From Bacteroidales bacterium (lineage in GTDB: Bacteria; Bacteroidota; Bacteroidia; Bacteroidales; UBA932), in assembly GCA_015060455.1 (NCBI GenBank), contig SUYM01000016.1:1-64000 (forward strand): DNA of 64,000 nt, written 5' to 3'. The position numbers were made by a program, and so were the translations under genes. Below are positions 25,834 to 35,258 of this stretch, piece by piece (positions within the stretch are counted from its first letter, which is position 1; every line of letters begins with the position of its first letter). The notes beneath the pieces are model-generated. The model was not told the origin of the DNA. It saw only the letters and a list, made by a program, of their open reading frames with translations, and searched no databases.

Positions 25834-27732
25834 ATGAAAAGACTATATAGAATATTAAGCGCAATTGCTCTTCTTCTGACCATCGCCTGCCAGAAGGAGG
25901 ATGTTGTCGATACCGGCATCACGGACGTGTCTAACCCTATGGCCGGAAAGTCGGTGTATTATAAGGGTGAGACAGTCAATATAAAATTCAATGCCTCAGC
26001 CGCCTGGACTGCCGAGTTGGAGTTCAGGCAGGGAGAGGACTGGGCCCAGATTGCAAGGACGACGGGTAATGATGGTGCGGGAGAAGGTTTGGTTCGTCTT
26101 AATTTCGATGCCAACGAGACCGGTGAGGAAAGAAGGGTGATACTTTGGATAAGCGTTCAGGGCAAGCCTGATACACACGGCTTTGAGATCAAGCAGGCAG
26201 CCGAGCCGGAGGCGTCGAAGATGTCGGAGTTCCTTAACGCTAAGATGGATCAGATTCTTATGGAGGACTATCTCTGGGCAGAAGAATACCGTGCCCTTGA
26301 CAGGGATCTGACAGTAGGTTACAGCGATTTCCTCTATACGCATCTTACTCAGTTGGGCGAGACCAATATCGAGGATGGAGGATATTACAGGGCATTTTCG
26401 GCCAACAGCGGCAAACGATATATATATTCTTATATCCAGGAGGTTACAGATCCGGCTGCAAAGTCCGGGGCGGCACCTCTGACCAGAACAGGCACGCTGA
26501 CAAGCACATTCGGTCTTGGAATAGGACCGCTCTTCGCCTCTCCGACAGGAACGGGAGACAATATCTATCTGACTGTGGGATATGTCTATCGTGGCTCCCC
26601 AGCGGAGGCGGCCGGTCTTGAAAAGGGTGATAACATCTATGCTGTGGCAAAGGGCAACGGCAATCCTGTTACCATTACCCGCGATAACTATCAGACCTAT
26701 ATGAAGGAACTTTTCTCGTCTGCGTCAGGTACTTATACGTTGATGTTCGCGCGTTATGACATTCCTACGGATACAGGTTACGAACTGAATCTAGACCATG
26801 CCGTCGATATCACGGCCCAGTCTTATGGATATGACCCTATCCTCTATGCGGCATACCTCCAGAAGCAGGATATCACCACTTCGGAGGAGACATCTTCATG
26901 GCCGGACTTCTGCATCGGATATCTTGCAATGGAGAGTTTCGATATGTCGGCTCAGTTTGTCCTTGAAGATCAACTCAGGCAATTCAAGGAGGCAGGCATC
27001 AACGAACTTGTGCTTGATTTCAGTTTCTGTGTCGGCGGTGTAGTCGATCAGGCATGCTATCTTGCAAGTTCGATTGTGGGGGCTGATCATAATGGTGATA
27101 TATTCTTTACAGCCCTCTTCAACGACGAAAGTAAGGAGGACTGGACTTTTGGCGGCAACAACCCTAATCTTCCGGAAGAACAGCGTCTGGGGACCGGTCC
27201 TGATTTCGGACTTGAAAGGGTGTGGATAATAGTTTCTGAGAACACTGCTTCCGCTGCGGAACTCATAATCAATGCCTTGAAATCCAATGCCGTGAATTTC
27301 CCTGTGACTATCATCGGCAGCCGCACTGAGGGAAAGAACGTGGGTATGGAAGTGCAGTATATCAATTACGGCAGCCGCAGCTTTGAGTTTGCCCCTATCA
27401 CCTACTGGGGGCTCAATGCTGATGGCGTGAAGGGTCCTGCGGACGGATTCATTCCTGAGGGAGAGAACCTTCTCAATAACCAGAATTCAAGTTATGACGA
27501 CGATGTGATCAATATATTCCCATATACCTTCGGAGATTGGGGTAACTTCGCATTCAACCGTCCGTTCTATTATATATTCTGCGACATCGTGGGCGATGAA
27601 AGGCCTCAGGATAATTTCAGTTCGCAGGCTGTGAAGAGCGGAATTTCGATGCCTTCAGCCGCTCCGATAGCCTCTACCGGCGTGAAGAAGGTTCCGGGAC
27701 GATATGGCTCGATCATTTATAGAAATAATTGA
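25834..27732 (+). CDS. S41-family (C-terminal processing type) peptidase lipoprotein
   Basis: A 632-aa lipoprotein (lipobox TIAC, Cys19, followed by QKED). Residues about 25-120 form a BACON/Ig-like module, then a helical segment, a PDZ domain with GSPAEAAGLEKGDNIYAV, and the S41 catalytic domain. The serine is in SENTASAAELI (Ser473) and the general-base lysine in TEGKNVG (Lys501); LVLDFSFCVGGVVDQ corresponds to the usual LRYNGGG strand. It should cleave peptides or protein tails outside the inner membrane. It closes the lipoprotein run and precedes SusC/SusD, compatible with cutting peptides for import (inference). Confidence 0.88.
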   Translation: MKRLYRILSAIALLLTIACQKEDVVDTGITDVSNPMAGKSVYYKGETVNIKFNASAAWTAELEFRQGEDWAQIARTTGNDGAGEGLVRLNFDANETGEERRVILWISVQGKPDTHGFEIKQAAEPEASKMSEFLNAKMDQILMEDYLWAEEYRALDRDLTVGYSDFLYTHLTQLGETNIEDGGYYRAFSANSGKRYIYSYIQEVTDPAAKSGAAPLTRTGTLTSTFGLGIGPLFASPTGTGDNIYLTVGYVYRGSPAEAAGLEKGDNIYAVAKGNGNPVTITRDNYQTYMKELFSSASGTYTLMFARYDIPTDTGYELNLDHAVDITAQSYGYDPILYAAYLQKQDITTSEETSSWPDFCIGYLAMESFDMSAQFVLEDQLRQFKEAGINELVLDFSFCVGGVVDQACYLASSIVGADHNGDIFFTALFNDESKEDWTFGGNNPNLPEEQRLGTGPDFGLERVWIIVSENTASAAELIINALKSNAVNFPVTIIGSRTEGKNVGMEVQYINYGSRSFEFAPITYWGLNADGVKGPADGFIPEGENLLNNQNSSYDDDVINIFPYTFGDWGNFAFNRPFYYIFCDIVGDERPQDNFSSQAVKSGISMPSAAPIASTGVKKVPGRYGSIIYRNN

Positions 27733-27734
27733 AC

Positions 27735-27837
27735 AGATTCTTCACTTCGTTCAGAATGACAAATTAAGAACAGAATCTTCACTTCGTTCAGAATGACAGG
27801 AAATGACAGTGTCATCCTGAGCGATAGCGAAGGATCT
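27735..27837. repeat. Dispersed intergenic repeats, two copies in one orientation and one inverted
   Basis: Copies at 27735-27761 and 27772-27798 (AGATTCTTCACTTCGTTCAG type) face an inverted copy at 27810-27837 (TGTCATCCTGAGCGATAGCG...). The arrangement could fold into a long hairpin between the peptidase gene and susC. Confidence 0.85.
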
Positions 27838-27850
27838 CATACAATAAAAT

Positions 27851-30800
27851 ATGATAAAACTGAAACATATTCTTGCGGCAGCAGTCCTTTGCATCAGCAT
27901 CGGGCTGTCTGCTCAGAATGTCAATGTCAAGGGTACCGTCAAGGACGCTGTTACCGGAGAAGCATTGCCATACGCCGGTATCATAATCAAGGGTACCGAT
28001 CAGGGGACTAACTCTGATATAGATGGAAAATTCTCCATAAGCGTGCCTTCTGACGCTGTTCTGATCTTCGCCTACATCGGATATTCAGATGCCGAGGTGG
28101 CCGTCGAGGGGAGGTCAGTGCTGGAGGTGGCTTTGCAGCCTGATGCACATGCTCTTGAAGAAACCATCATTGTGGCCTTCGGAACATCCACCAAGGAGGC
28201 CTTCACAGGGTCAGCGACAGTGGTTAAGTCGGACGATATCGCCAAGGTTCAGGGTTCTGAGCCGACCCGTGCTCTGGAAGGTCTTGTGGCAGGAGTGCAG
28301 ATGACCACATCCACAGGTTCTCTTGGTGCGCAGCCGTCGATCATAATCCGTGGTATCGGTACCATGAGTGCAAGTTCAGCGCCTCTGTATGTGGTCGATG
28401 GAGTGCCATACGGCGGTGACCTGAACAATATCAATCCTGCCGACATCGAGTCCATGACGGTGCTAAAGGACGCTGCTTCCAACTCTCTTTACGGAGCGCG
28501 TGGAGCGAATGGCGTGATCATGATCACCACCAAGAAGTCAAGGCAGTCAAATGCCGTCATCAATGTCGATGCAAAGTGGGGACTGAACACCAAGGCGTTG
28601 CAGAACTATGACCTCATTACCGATCCGGGTGAGTACTATCAGGCATACTACTCTGCTGCCTATGCACAATACAAGCAGAAGAATCCGGGGGTGAATGACC
28701 TTCTGGCCAATGTGCGTGTCAACGAGCAACTTCGCAGCGACCTTCAGTATATGGTCTATTCCGTCCCGAGCGGAGAACAGTTGATTCTCAGGGACGGGTC
28801 ACTCAATCCGAATGCAACCTTAGGCAATGTGGTTGACGGACAATATCTGCTCACCCCTGACAACTGGCTTGACGAGACCTATCGCAACTCCTTCCGCCAC
28901 GAATACAATGTCAGCATCTCCGGCAAGGTAGGGGAGATGTCGATGTATGCTTCCTTCGGATATCTTGACAACAAGGGTATCATAGCAGGCTCCGACATGA
29001 GGAGATATACAGCCCGTTTCCGTATGGATTATCAGGCGCGCAAGTGGCTCAGGGTGGGTGCGAACCTCGGATATTCCAATTTTGACTGGAATAACGGCAA
29101 CTCCGATGAGGGAGAGACTGCAAGTTCGTCCAATGTCTTCGGTGTGGCTTCCATCATGGCCCCGATATATCCTCTGTATGTGCGTGATGCTTCCGGAAAG
29201 ATTCTCTATGACGAGAGGGGAATGAAAAGGTATGACTATGGAGATACGTTCAATGCGCTCGGCATCACCCGTCCGGCCTTCACGCAGTCCAATCCGGTCT
29301 CGGACATGCAGTTGAATATCAATAATTTCAATGGCAATGCCTTCAATGTTTCATCTTATGCGGAGGCTTCCTTCCTCAAAGATTTCAAGTTCACCTTCAA
29401 TGCCGGCGTCAATCTTGATGAGACCCGTTCCACGACGCTTTACAACCGGTATTATGGCCAGTTCGCGGCAAACGGAGGAGTGGTGGAAAAGGGACACAGC
29501 AGGCTGCTTGACCTGAACCTCCAGCAACTTCTTTCGTGGAACCATACGTATGGACAACATAATGTAGGCGTTCTCGTCGGTCATGAGTGGCAGAAGAATA
29601 TGAGCAATGGAGTGGGCGCTTCCAAGTCCCAACTTTCGTCGGGGCAGAAGGATGAACTCAACAGCGCCGTGATCGACAACAAGACCTCATATTCGTCCGA
29701 GAGTTTCTATAATGTAGAGGGATTCTTCCTCCGGGCACAATATGATTGGGACGAGAGGGTGTTCGCGAGTGCATCATATCGTGTGGATGCCTCGTCCAAT
29801 TTCAGCCCTAAGCACAGGTGGGGACATTTCTGGTCCCTCGGCGCAGGCTGGCTCATAAACAAGGAGTCATGGTTCAATGCCTCTTGGGTGGATATGCTCA
29901 AAGTCAAGGCTTCCGTCGGCTCTCAGGGAAATGACGGCATCGGCTCCAACCGTTACCGCAACACATGGTCGATACGAAATTATCAGGGCTATGTGGGTGT
30001 CTCTCCGGAGGACCTCGGCAACGAGTCCATCACATGGGAAACCAACACCAATTTCAACATAGGTGCGGATTTCGAACTTTTCCGTGGCCGACTTTCCGGA
30101 ACTGTCGAGTATTTCTACCGTCTGACATCGGATATGCTCTATTTCTTCTCATATCCGATGTCGTCCGGATATTCCGGTATCTATGACAATGTGGGCGATA
30201 TGAGCAATACAGGCATCGAGGTTGCCCTGAACGGCAATATCATGCGCAGAAAGAATCTCTCATGGGATGCTTATCTGAATTTCACGCATTATGTCAATAA
30301 GGTCATAAGCATACCTGAAAAGAACAGGACGGAGACCGTGGCAGGCCATCCGGGATTCATCAGCGGTTCATCTTATGTGGGTGAGGGCCTTCCGATCAAT
30401 ACCTTCTATCTGAAGAAGTATGCGGGCGTTGATGCTCAGACAGGTCAGTCGCAGTGGTATGTTGACAAGACCGACGGCTCCGGCAAGACCGTTCAGGATG
30501 TTACCACGAATTATAATGAGGCTTCATATTACCTCTGCGGCAATCCTATTCCGGATCTTTATGGCGGTTTCGGTACGAGTCTATCCTTCTTCGGGGTGGA
30601 TTTCTCCGTTGCCTTCACCTATCAGATCGGAGGAGTGGCGTATGACAGCGGATATGCTTCCTTCATGGCTTCGCCTGTGGCTACAAGTCTCGGAAGGAAT
30701 TTCCATAAGGATGTGTTGAAATCGTGGTCTGCCGATAATATGAATTCTGACATTCCGCGATTCCAGTATGGCGACATCTATACTGCTGCGGCATCTGACA

Positions 30801-31042
30801 GGTTCCTTACATCTGCAAGTTATCTGAACATCCAGAATGCCCAACTCGGTTACACCCTGCCAAGACATCTGACAGAAAAGATAAGGGTTTCGAACCTGAG
30901 GGTATATCTCGCCTGCGACAACATCTGGTATGTGTCTGCCCGAAAGGGATTCGACCCGCGTTTCAGCATGTCCGGAACCTCTAATTTTGCTGTCAACTCA
31001 CCGGTCAGGACCTTCTCCGGCGGTATAAGTCTTACATTCTGA
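27851..31042 (+). CDS. SusC/RagA-family TonB-dependent transporter (first pair)
   Basis: A 1063-aa outer-membrane transporter. The signal peptide ends at GLSAQ. A carboxypeptidase-regulatory-like domain follows (VKGTVKDAVTGEALPYAGIIIKGTD, about 25-105), then a TonB-box-like ETIIVAFGT, the plug (PLYVVDGVPYGGD, MTVLKDAASNSLYGARGANGVIMITTKK) and a 22-strand barrel ending in SLTF. It forms a lidded complex with the SusD partner 72 bp downstream and imports an oligomeric nutrient using TonB energy. No glycosidase is encoded nearby; the adjacent S41 peptidase favours a RagA-like peptide role (inference). Confidence 0.95.
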   Translation: MIKLKHILAAAVLCISIGLSAQNVNVKGTVKDAVTGEALPYAGIIIKGTDQGTNSDIDGKFSISVPSDAVLIFAYIGYSDAEVAVEGRSVLEVALQPDAHALEETIIVAFGTSTKEAFTGSATVVKSDDIAKVQGSEPTRALEGLVAGVQMTTSTGSLGAQPSIIIRGIGTMSASSAPLYVVDGVPYGGDLNNINPADIESMTVLKDAASNSLYGARGANGVIMITTKKSRQSNAVINVDAKWGLNTKALQNYDLITDPGEYYQAYYSAAYAQYKQKNPGVNDLLANVRVNEQLRSDLQYMVYSVPSGEQLILRDGSLNPNATLGNVVDGQYLLTPDNWLDETYRNSFRHEYNVSISGKVGEMSMYASFGYLDNKGIIAGSDMRRYTARFRMDYQARKWLRVGANLGYSNFDWNNGNSDEGETASSSNVFGVASIMAPIYPLYVRDASGKILYDERGMKRYDYGDTFNALGITRPAFTQSNPVSDMQLNINNFNGNAFNVSSYAEASFLKDFKFTFNAGVNLDETRSTTLYNRYYGQFAANGGVVEKGHSRLLDLNLQQLLSWNHTYGQHNVGVLVGHEWQKNMSNGVGASKSQLSSGQKDELNSAVIDNKTSYSSESFYNVEGFFLRAQYDWDERVFASASYRVDASSNFSPKHRWGHFWSLGAGWLINKESWFNASWVDMLKVKASVGSQGNDGIGSNRYRNTWSIRNYQGYVGVSPEDLGNESITWETNTNFNIGADFELFRGRLSGTVEYFYRLTSDMLYFFSYPMSSGYSGIYDNVGDMSNTGIEVALNGNIMRRKNLSWDAYLNFTHYVNKVISIPEKNRTETVAGHPGFISGSSYVGEGLPINTFYLKKYAGVDAQTGQSQWYVDKTDGSGKTVQDVTTNYNEASYYLCGNPIPDLYGGFGTSLSFFGVDFSVAFTYQIGGVAYDSGYASFMASPVATSLGRNFHKDVLKSWSADNMNSDIPRFQYGDIYTAAASDRFLTSASYLNIQNAQLGYTLPRHLTEKIRVSNLRVYLACDNIWYVSARKGFDPRFSMSGTSNFAVNSPVRTFSGGISLTF

Positions 31043-31045
31043 TCT

Positions 31046-31100
31046 TGTCATTTTGAGCAACTATTGTCATTTCGAGCGAGCGAAGCGAGTCGAGAAATCT
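31046..31100 (+). repeat. Dispersed intergenic repeats between susC and susD
   Basis: A truncated copy (TGTCATTTTGAGCAA, from 31046) is followed by a complete copy at 31065-31100 containing GAGCGAGCGAAGCGAGTCGA. Position between the two subunits' genes could influence relative expression through mRNA structure. Confidence 0.8.
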
Positions 31101-31114
31101 AAAATATAGAAATT

Positions 31115-32758
31115 ATGAAGAAATATATAATCAGCTTGTTTGTAGTTCCGGTTGCGGTGTCTGTCCTCCTCTCCTCCTGCATCCAGGAGGCCAATCCTGA
31201 CGGAGGTGTGATTGTCAATGAACCCACAATCGAGGAACTCCTCAACGGTCTTCCAGCAGACCTTTCTGCGGCCGGAGTCTCAGGCTTCTATGCAAGCACA
31301 GGCTTCCATGTGGATTTCGGACTGCCGTCCCTCCATATAATGACAGACTGCATGCTTGAAGACCTTGTGGTCTGTGGCAATTCCCGATATTTCCAGTATA
31401 ACAGTTATGCTATGAACCTTGATATGGGACCGACAGGTGCATACGCATCTTATCCGTATCTCATTTATTATCAGGGTATAAGGTCGGCGAATGAGATAAT
31501 AGCGAGGATAGATGCAGAGACGGAGGACCCGCAGCAGCAGTACTATCTCGGTCAGGCTTTGGCGTACAGGGCCATGTTCTACCTTGACCTTGCCAGACTG
31601 TATGAGCCTAAGCAGAACACTTATGTGCCTGTGAGCAATGACCTGCTCGGCTTGACTGTGCCTAAGGTGACTGAAAAGACCACTCCTGCCCAGGCTGCGG
31701 ACAACCCACGCATCGGCAGGGAGGATATGTATGCCTTTATTCTTCAAGACCTTACAGATGCGGAGGCTTTGCTCAAAGGTGCTGCAAACTCTGTCACAAG
31801 ACCGAGCCTCTATGGTGTCTATGGACTTTTTGCGAGGGCATATATTGAGATGGCATATTGGACCGAGACGCCTGATGCTCAGGCTCTTGCGAAGGTTGTG
31901 GAGTATGCGGGCAAGGTTATAGACGGCGGTTTCACCCCTCTTGACTCGGCTCAGTGGCATGACCCTTCCAGCGGTTTCAACAAGGCGGCTTCCAATTCAT
32001 CATGGGTATGGGGACTTTCCTTGGACAGTTCCATGACCAACAACCTCTTCAATTTCACGGCGATGATGTCTGTGGAGGCGCAGTTCAGTTATGCGCAGTT
32101 CACATATCCGGGTATCAGCGCTTTGCTTTACAGCCGTATCTCCGATTCGGATTTCAGGAAATCGACATGGTATGTTGCCGGCAGCGGACTTGAATACAGG
32201 TTTGCCGGTACAGTCGAGGATGCTGCAGTCACCATGCAATATCCGATTGATTATATGTCCTTGAAATTCCGTCCGGCTCAGGGCAACTGTACAGATTATT
32301 CTGTCGGAGTCGCTGCTGACCACCCTCTGATGCGAGTTGAGGAGATGTACTTCCTGAAAATGGAGGCACTTGCGCATTCCGACCTTGCGGGAGCGGTTTC
32401 TGCTTTGGAGACCTTTATGAACACATACAGATATACCGACGGTTCATACGTGTGCGGCGCGACTAATCTTGACGAGTTCCTGACCGAGATGATGATCCAG
32501 AAGCGTATCGAGTTCTGGGGTGAGGGAGTGCTCATCTATGACTACAAGCGTCTTGACATGGGCATCACCCGTGATTATAAGGGTTCCGTGGCAACAAATT
32601 ATTCTGACGCGGACTACCTGCTCAACACCACAGGACGTTCTCCTCAATGGAATTTCTGCATTCCGCTCGGTGAACTTCAGACCAATGTCGGCATAACATC
32701 GGACACCAACAACCCTGACCCGACCAGTTTTACCGGCGACCCTCAGAAGACTTTGTAA
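31115..32758 (+). CDS. SusD/RagB-family surface lipoprotein (first pair)
   Basis: A 547-aa lipoprotein (lipobox LLSSC, Cys22), the lid and substrate-binding partner of the upstream SusC. TPR-type helices are visible in QQQYYLGQALAYRAMFYLDLARLYE and in the C-terminal RVEEMYFLKMEALAHSD. The end IQKRIEFWGEGVLIYDYKRLDMG is the usual SusD closing motif. The 3' end overlaps the convergent DUF368 gene by 29 bp. Confidence 0.94.
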   Translation: MKKYIISLFVVPVAVSVLLSSCIQEANPDGGVIVNEPTIEELLNGLPADLSAAGVSGFYASTGFHVDFGLPSLHIMTDCMLEDLVVCGNSRYFQYNSYAMNLDMGPTGAYASYPYLIYYQGIRSANEIIARIDAETEDPQQQYYLGQALAYRAMFYLDLARLYEPKQNTYVPVSNDLLGLTVPKVTEKTTPAQAADNPRIGREDMYAFILQDLTDAEALLKGAANSVTRPSLYGVYGLFARAYIEMAYWTETPDAQALAKVVEYAGKVIDGGFTPLDSAQWHDPSSGFNKAASNSSWVWGLSLDSSMTNNLFNFTAMMSVEAQFSYAQFTYPGISALLYSRISDSDFRKSTWYVAGSGLEYRFAGTVEDAAVTMQYPIDYMSLKFRPAQGNCTDYSVGVAADHPLMRVEEMYFLKMEALAHSDLAGAVSALETFMNTYRYTDGSYVCGATNLDEFLTEMMIQKRIEFWGEGVLIYDYKRLDMGITRDYKGSVATNYSDADYLLNTTGRSPQWNFCIPLGELQTNVGITSDTNNPDPTSFTGDPQKTL

Positions 32759-33680
32759 GTCGCTTACCGGCGATTTCGATTCCGGTAACTAAGAAAAAAC
32801 CGATAAGGGCAAATCCTATGGCCCATCCGATCTGGAGTCCTCCTGCGCGTTCTACCTGCATGAGGGCTTCTTCATTATTCCACGGCCATATCTTCACAAG
32901 TGAACCGATGATGAAGCCGGCTAGTATAAGCAATGTGCCTCTATGCCAGCGTGCCAGCAGCCAGTGGAGGAATTTGCTGAATCCGAGTATTCCTGTGACA
33001 GCCCCGACAAGGAATATGACCAGTGTCAGAGTTGATTCCCAAAATAGAGCGGAGTCGGCTCCGGATGAGCCCCAAAGTGCTCCTATGTTGGTCAGGCATT
33101 CAGAAATCGAAGCCATGATGAATTCGTACTTGCCAAGTATCAGGAGGATGAAACTTCCTGAAATTCCTGGAAGAATCATCGCACATATGGCGATTGCCCC
33201 GCTGAGGAATATAAACCAAAGAGCATCGGGTGTTTGAGTGGGGGATAAGGTACATACGACTGCACCAAGTGCAATGCCGCAGACCAGAAGAAGCCCGTCT
33301 TTGAACTTCCAGTCGGCGATGCCTTTCAGGATGAATATAGATGACGCTATGATCAGTCCGAAGAAGAATGACCATGTCTGTATCGGGTAATCTTTCAGCA
33401 GCAGTTGCATCAGTCCGGCAAGTGTGACTACGCTGAGGGCAATACCGATGATGAGAGAAGTCAGAAAGCCACCGTTGATATGCTTCCAAAAATCGCGGAA
33501 GTGTCCTGTAAAAAGTAGCCTTACGGCCTCCTTGTCTATTTTTGCGATAGAACCTACAAATTCATCATAGATGCCCATGATGAAGGCAATGGTTCCTCCT
33601 GAGACACCAGGGATCACGTCTGCGGCTCCCATGCAGGCGCCTTTTACAGTGATCATAAGGTAATCTTTGATCTTTCTCAT
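32730..33680 (-). CDS. DUF368-family membrane protein (PopT-like undecaprenyl-phosphate translocase candidate)
   Basis: A 316-aa polytopic inner-membrane protein with about eight hydrophobic segments. The family signature GAADVIPGVSGGTIAFIMGIY opens the protein and a related internal repeat MILPGISGSFILLILGKYE occurs mid-way, as expected for the inverted-repeat fold of DUF368. Members have been reported as undecaprenyl-phosphate recycling transporters (PopT). The start overlaps the preceding DUF6913 stop by 4 bp. Its last codons overlap the convergent SusD gene. Confidence 0.9.
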   Translation of the reverse strand: MRKIKDYLMITVKGACMGAADVIPGVSGGTIAFIMGIYDEFVGSIAKIDKEAVRLLFTGHFRDFWKHINGGFLTSLIIGIALSVVTLAGLMQLLLKDYPIQTWSFFFGLIIASSIFILKGIADWKFKDGLLLVCGIALGAVVCTLSPTQTPDALWFIFLSGAIAICAMILPGISGSFILLILGKYEFIMASISECLTNIGALWGSSGADSALFWESTLTLVIFLVGAVTGILGFSKFLHWLLARWHRGTLLILAGFIIGSLVKIWPWNNEEALMQVERAGGLQIGWAIGFALIGFFLVTGIEIAGKRLTKSSEGRR

Positions 33681-34219
33681 TTTTTGATCTTTTCTAGAAA
33701 TTCCATAATGCCGGCAAATACATCCCTCGCACAGGTGCTGACTCCATCATTCTGCCTGCCGGAAATAATCATGTCGTAGCAATGCCCCTGGTATGCTTTG
33801 CGTCCTATCTTGAAGCGCGCTGTTGAACATTTGCTTATAAATTCAATAGGGAAGTCACCGTTGTCTATAAGAGATATCAGCAGGTCTGACTCCTGCTCTA
33901 TCATCGGCGCAATCTTTTCGTAGGTGGGCATGTCATACCAATTCAGGTCCTTGCGGGCCACTGTGGTCTGGATGCTTGTGAGCAGTATCTCGTCCTTGCC
34001 CAGTTTCCTGAAGTCAAAGAAATATATTTCCACCTTGATTCCTGTGGCCTTTCCCCAGGCGAGAATATCCTCCTTGAGGGCGTTCCACTCCACGTCTTCC
34101 ACATCCATGATCACATTGACCGTGGATATATCTGACATAGGAACAAGGCCGGTCGGGAGACCTTTGCTGTATTTTTCGATTTTCCTTTTGCGGAAGAAAT
34201 CTCTTATTGGTTCTGACAT
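33677..34219 (-). CDS. DUF6913-type small cytosolic protein
   Basis: A 180-aa protein without signal or membrane segment. It resembles the Bacteroidota family I know as DUF6913, with features VNVIMDVEDVEWNALKEDILAWGK and SDLLISLIDNGDFPIEFISKCSTARFKIGR. Function unknown. It overlaps the kinase gene upstream by 16 bp and the DUF368 gene downstream by 4 bp, so the three are very likely one transcript. Confidence 0.75.
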   Translation of the reverse strand: MSEPIRDFFRKRKIEKYSKGLPTGLVPMSDISTVNVIMDVEDVEWNALKEDILAWGKATGIKVEIYFFDFRKLGKDEILLTSIQTTVARKDLNWYDMPTYEKIAPMIEQESDLLISLIDNGDFPIEFISKCSTARFKIGRKAYQGHCYDMIISGRQNDGVSTCARDVFAGIMEFLEKIKK

Positions 34220-35196
34220 ATCAGTTCTCTTATCTCTTTTTTTGCGGCTCTCCAGCGCGGTATATCTATTTTCGTACCCACGACCTCAACGACTTTTGCC
34301 GCTATGATGGAACCTACCTCTCCGCACACCTTTAGCGGCATGCCGAGCGAGTGGGCATATATGAAGCCTGCCGCGTATGTGTCGCCGGCACCTGTCGCAT
34401 CTATTGTAGCGGCAGGCCACGCTTCGATAAAATGGTATTCATCTCCGCTTTTGACCATCGAACCGTCCTTGCCTACCTTCACTACCGCAATGCTGCACAT
34501 CTTTGAAATCTCCACAAGGGCTTCGCGTGGCGGCAGACCGGTGAATGCTTCCGCCTCGGTCTCGTTGGCAAAAACGATGTCAACGTATTTCTCCACGATA
34601 TCGTGCAGGAAGGCCAGGTTCGACTCCACTACATTATATGAAGCCATATCCAGTGAGATGATGCATCCTGCTTCTTTTGCAAGTTCCACAGCACGGCGTA
34701 TGGTCGCCTGATTCTGCACGAGATATCCTTCGATATGGAAATAGTCATATCCTTCGAACCATTCAGGTTTCAGGTCTTCAGGCACCAGTTCCAAAGCGGC
34801 TCCGAGATATACTGCGAAGGTTCTTTCTGCGTTTGGAGCAGTGATGAACACCATGGCTCTTCCTGAGGAATTGACTCCCTTCAGGAGAATTGATTTGATG
34901 CCATACTGTTCCTGGTCGCTCTTGAAAAGTCCTCCCAGGTCGTCATCTCCCACTTTGCCGATGAAGCCGGATTCCATGCCGAATATGGCTGTTCCTGTCA
35001 CTGTGTTGGCTGCCGAACCTCCTGCAACCAGTTGCACTCCCATGGGCTTGAGCATTTTCCAGATCTTGTCTCCTGTTTCCATATCGACATGCTGCATGCT
35101 GCCTTTCGGAAGTTTCATCTGGCTGAGCAGACTGTCGTCCGGAAGCATTGCAAGGATGTCTGTCAAAGCGTTGCCTATACCTAATATCGATGCCAT
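34204..35196 (-). CDS. PfkB-family carbohydrate/adenosine-type kinase
   Basis: A 330-aa cytosolic kinase of the ribokinase fold. The chosen start gives MASILGIGNALTDILA; a longer reading to 35256 would cross the probable promoter. N-terminal GGSAANT and GKVGDDDLGG form the sugar-binding half. The C-terminal DATGAGDTYAAGF contains the catalytic aspartate and anion hole of PfkB signature 2. Overall pattern resembles the adenosine kinase-like proteins of Bacteroidota, but the acceptor cannot be fixed from sequence. First gene of the three-gene minus-strand set. Confidence 0.9.
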   Translation of the reverse strand: MASILGIGNALTDILAMLPDDSLLSQMKLPKGSMQHVDMETGDKIWKMLKPMGVQLVAGGSAANTVTGTAIFGMESGFIGKVGDDDLGGLFKSDQEQYGIKSILLKGVNSSGRAMVFITAPNAERTFAVYLGAALELVPEDLKPEWFEGYDYFHIEGYLVQNQATIRRAVELAKEAGCIISLDMASYNVVESNLAFLHDIVEKYVDIVFANETEAEAFTGLPPREALVEISKMCSIAVVKVGKDGSMVKSGDEYHFIEAWPAATIDATGAGDTYAAGFIYAHSLGMPLKVCGEVGSIIAAKVVEVVGTKIDIPRWRAAKKEIRELICQNQ

Positions 35197-35222
35197 TTTT
35201 TGTTCCTTTATAGTCAAACGCA

Positions 35223-35250
35223 CAAAGTTAACAACTTTTGCGTAACTTTG
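35223..35250. promoter_or_regulatory. Facing -7 boxes of a divergent promoter region
   Basis: TAACTTTG at 35243-35250 reads rightwards towards the flippase gene. Its exact reverse complement CAAAGTTA at 35223-35230 reads leftwards towards the kinase gene. Each fits TAnnTTTG. No -33 boxes are seen for either. The leftward start would give a leader of about 20 bases. Confidence 0.5.
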
Positions 35251-35258
35251 CACCACTT

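Noticed and set aside
35197..35256. Twenty-residue N-terminal extension of the PfkB kinase
   Set aside because: It crosses the probable promoter and lacks family similarity; MASILGIGNALTD is the normal start of the fold.
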